Assembly (NCBI RefSeq): GCF_900101785.1
Contig: NZ_LT629688.1
Coordinates: 186,001-250,000 of the forward strand
DNA from: Auraticoccus monumenti
GTDB taxonomy: Bacteria; Actinomycetota; Actinomycetes; Propionibacteriales; Propionibacteriaceae
Direction: 5' to 3'
DNA length: 64,000 nucleotides
Part shown: positions 61,782-64,000 of the stretch, piece by piece
Layout of the letters: every line of letters starts with the position of its first letter
Position numbering within the stretch: position 1 is the first letter of the stretch
Position numbers and translations under genes: made by a program
The notes under the pieces: model-generated
Told to the model about the DNA's origin: nothing
The model's input: only the letters and a program-made list of their open reading frames with translations
Database searches by the model: none

Positions 61782-64000
61782 TCAGACCCGCTCGACGGAG
61801 AAGGCGAGGCCGAGGTCGTCGTCGCGGCGCCAGCCGTCGCCCGGCTCGGCCTGGGACATCTCCGTGGCCAGCACCTCCCCGGCCACCAGGCCGGCGTGCT
61901 CGGTGAGCGCCCCGGCCAGCTGTCCCTCGGCCGACCAGGCCAGCCGGATCCGGTCCGAGACCTCGAAGCCGGAGTCCTTGCGGGCCTCCTGCACCAGCCG
62001 GACCACCTCCCGGGCCAGCCCGGCACGGACCAGCTCCGGGGTCAGCTCGAGGTCCAGGGCGACGGTCTCGCCCTGCTCGTTGACCACCGACCAGCCCTCG
62101 CGGGGCCGCTCGGTGAGGAGGACGTCCTCGGGGCCGAGCTCGACGTCCCCCACCTCGGGGACGGTGAGCGTCGTGGTGCCGCCGTCGTGCAGGGCCGCCG
62201 CCAGCTCGCCGGCGTCGGCGTCGGCCACCGCCTTGGCCACCAGCGGGGTCTGCTTGCCGTACCGCTTGCCCAGGGCCCGGAAGTTGCCCTTGGCGGAGTG
62301 GTCGACCAGGTCGCCCGCCCCGCTGAAGGACTCCACCGAGACGATGTTCAGCTCGGCGGCGATCTCGGCCCGCAGCTCGTCGGTCAGCCGGGCGGCCGAG
62401 GCGGTGGGGATCAGCACCCGGCTCAGCGGCTGACGGATCTTGACCTTCGCCTCCGCCCGCGCCGAGCGTCCCAGCTCCACCACCCGCCGGGTGAGCGCCA
62501 TCGACGCGGCCAGCCCCTCGTCCACCAGCGACTCGTCGGCCACCGGCCAGGAGGCCCGGTGCACCGAGTCGACCTCGACCGCGCCCGAGGCCACGAACAG
62601 GTCGTCCCAGACCCGCTCGGTGATGAAGGGCGCCAGCGGGGCCATCAGGCAGGTCAGGGTCTGCAGCGTCTCGTGCAGGGTCCACAGGGCCGAGGCCTCG
62701 CCGTCCCAGAAGCGCCGGCGCGAGCGTCGGACGTACCAGTTGGAGAGGCCGTCGACGAACTCGGTGACCAGGGTCCCGGTGCGCTGGGTGTCGAAGTCCT
62801 CCAGCGCGGCGGTCACCTGCTGCACCAGGGTCTGGGTCTGCGACACCAGCCAGCGGTCCAGCACGTGGCGCTCGGCCACCGCCGGGGCCGTGCCGGTGGG
62901 CGTCCAGCCGTTGGCCCGGGCGTAGAGGGCCTGGAAGGAGACCGAGTTCCAGTAGGTCAGCAGCACCTTGCGCACGGTCTCGCCGATGGTCTGGTGACCC
63001 ACCCGGCGCGCCGCCCAGGGCGACCCGCCGGCGGCCATGAACCAGCGCACCGCGTCCGCGCCGTGGGTGTCCATCAGCGGCAGCGGCTCGAGGATGTTGC
63101 CGAGGTGCTTGCTCATCTTGCGACCGTCCTCGGCCAGGATGTGGCCCAGGCAGACGACGTTCTGGTACGAGGAGCGGTCGAAGACCAGCGTCCCCACCGC
63201 CATCAGCGTGTAGAACCAGCCGCGGGTCTGGTCGATGGCCTCGGCGATGAAGTCGGCCGGGTACGCCTTCTCGAAGGCCTCCACCGAGCCGGGGCGGTGC
63301 GGGTAGCCGTGCTGGGCGAAGGGCATCGAGCCGGAGTCGAACCAGGCGTCGATGACCTCCGGCACCCGGCGGAAGGTCCCCTCGACCCCGTCGACGGTGA
63401 AGGTGACGTCGTCGATGAAGGGACGGTGCGGGTCCAGGTCGCTCAGGTCCCGCCCGGTCAGCTCCGACAGCTCGGCCAGCGAACCGATGCAGCGCAGCTG
63501 GCCGGGGTCGGCGTCGTTGCGCCAGACCGGCAGCGGGGTGCCCCAGTAGCGGCTGCGGGAGACGGCCCAGTCGATGTTGTTGTTCAGCCAGTCGCCGTAG
63601 CGGCCCCACTTGATGGTCTCGGGGTACCAGGTGGTGCGCTCGTTCTCCCGCAGCAGCTCGTCCTTGACCTGGGTGGTGCGGATGTACCAGGAGGGCAGCG
63701 CGTAGTACATCAGCGCGCTGTGGCAGCGCCAGCAGTGCGGGTAGGAGTGCTCGTGCTGCTCGGCGCGGAAGAGCAGCCCGCGGCCGCCGAGGTCCTCCAT
63801 CAGGGGGGCGTTGGCCTCGCGGAAGTAGGTGCCGCCGACGAGGTCGATCCCCTCCTCGAAGTGGCCGCGGGTGTCGATCGGGTTGACCAGCTCGACGCCG
63901 TGGCGGCGGACCGAGTCGAAGTCGTCGGCGCCGAAGACCGGCGCCTGGTGCACCAGCCCGGTGCCGCCGTCGGTGGTCACGTAGTCCTCGGTGACCACGT
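61782..64000 (-). CDS. ileS: Isoleucyl-tRNA synthetase, C-terminal part (5' end outside window)
   Basis: 739 codons are visible; the start lies beyond the right edge. The KMSKS motif is GRKMSKHLGN. The PHCWRCHSALMYYALPSWYI and NNIDWAVSRSRYWGTPLP blocks are typical of the catalytic core. The anticodon domain (SNWYVRRSRRRFW) and long C-terminal region fit the eukaryote-like type 2 IleRS of actinobacteria, the mupirocin-insensitive group. Any T-box or other leader would be outside the window. Confidence 0.95.
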   Translation of the reverse strand, partial: VVTEDYVTTDGGTGLVHQAPVFGADDFDSVRRHGVELVNPIDTRGHFEEGIDLVGGTYFREANAPLMEDLGGRGLLFRAEQHEHSYPHCWRCHSALMYYALPSWYIRTTQVKDELLRENERTTWYPETIKWGRYGDWLNNNIDWAVSRSRYWGTPLPVWRNDADPGQLRCIGSLAELSELTGRDLSDLDPHRPFIDDVTFTVDGVEGTFRRVPEVIDAWFDSGSMPFAQHGYPHRPGSVEAFEKAYPADFIAEAIDQTRGWFYTLMAVGTLVFDRSSYQNVVCLGHILAEDGRKMSKHLGNILEPLPLMDTHGADAVRWFMAAGGSPWAARRVGHQTIGETVRKVLLTYWNSVSFQALYARANGWTPTGTAPAVAERHVLDRWLVSQTQTLVQQVTAALEDFDTQRTGTLVTEFVDGLSNWYVRRSRRRFWDGEASALWTLHETLQTLTCLMAPLAPFITERVWDDLFVASGAVEVDSVHRASWPVADESLVDEGLAASMALTRRVVELGRSARAEAKVKIRQPLSRVLIPTASAARLTDELRAEIAAELNIVSVESFSGAGDLVDHSAKGNFRALGKRYGKQTPLVAKAVADADAGELAAALHDGGTTTLTVPEVGDVELGPEDVLLTERPREGWSVVNEQGETVALDLELTPELVRAGLAREVVRLVQEARKDSGFEVSDRIRLAWSAEGQLAGALTEHAGLVAGEVLATEMSQAEPGDGWRRDDDLGLAFSVERV

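Overview
The window is GC-rich, gene-dense DNA from a high-GC Gram-positive actinobacterium. The markers are a WhiB4-type regulator, class F sortase, Ssd/TadA Flp-pilus ATPases, a DUF1707 protein, many GTG starts, and many genes that appear to be leaderless (a TAnnnT -10 box ending 6-7 bases before the start codon). Gene content and order fit Propionibacteriales or a relative, but that placement is inference. There is one tRNA gene (Pro, CGG), no rRNA, no CRISPR array and no recognisable transposase or integrase.

Left part (1-36.2 kb). This is an actinobacterial housekeeping block. From memory its order follows M. tuberculosis Rv3659c-Rv3683: TadA, Ssd, acs, a holin-like membrane protein, an alpha/beta hydrolase, NUDIX, TlpA-like thioredoxin, nth, CRP, MBL hydrolase, RidA, a 54-aa DUF4177 protein, two ArsA-type ATPases, whiB4, a class A PBP with PASTA domain, a metallophosphoesterase and tRNA-Pro. 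Cargo interrupts it: an RND exporter, NhaA, GlpD, a secreted ExeM-type nuclease, a DUF4397/sortase F pair, a GH1 beta-glucosidase and an Ldh2-type dehydrogenase. No MarP-like protease is seen.

Middle (36.2-41.9 kb). An ASCH protein, a two-subunit 3-oxoacid CoA-transferase, aspartate kinase with a probable internal beta-subunit start, a DUF1707 protein and a Gfo/Idh/MocA oxidoreductase. A 15-bp inverted repeat with an internal palindrome separates this part from the next.

Right part (41.9-61.4 kb). This is accessory catabolism. A LacI-family repressor (45.8-46.8 kb) lies between a minus-strand operon (SnoaL-like protein, double cupin, nitrilase-fold amidase, alpha/beta hydrolase) and a plus-strand operon (histidinol-dehydrogenase-like enzyme, SDR, HpcH/HpaI aldolase). 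About 10-15 kb further on lie a carbohydrate-type ABC importer without its ATPase and a second histidinol-dehydrogenase-like gene. Four copies of a 14-bp palindrome close to TGCATACGTATGCA, each with the central CG typical of LacI operators, sit upstream of exactly these four transcription units. I read them as one regulon that imports a polyol-like or acid-like compound, oxidises it and cleaves it by a retro-aldol step. The substrate cannot be told from sequence. Between the two halves are small regulator/enzyme pairs: PhyH/AraC, SDR plus MFS/DeoR, and XRE/SDR.

The right edge holds the 3' two-thirds of ileS. It is separated from the second hisD-like gene by an interval carrying two roughly 85-bp structured direct repeats.
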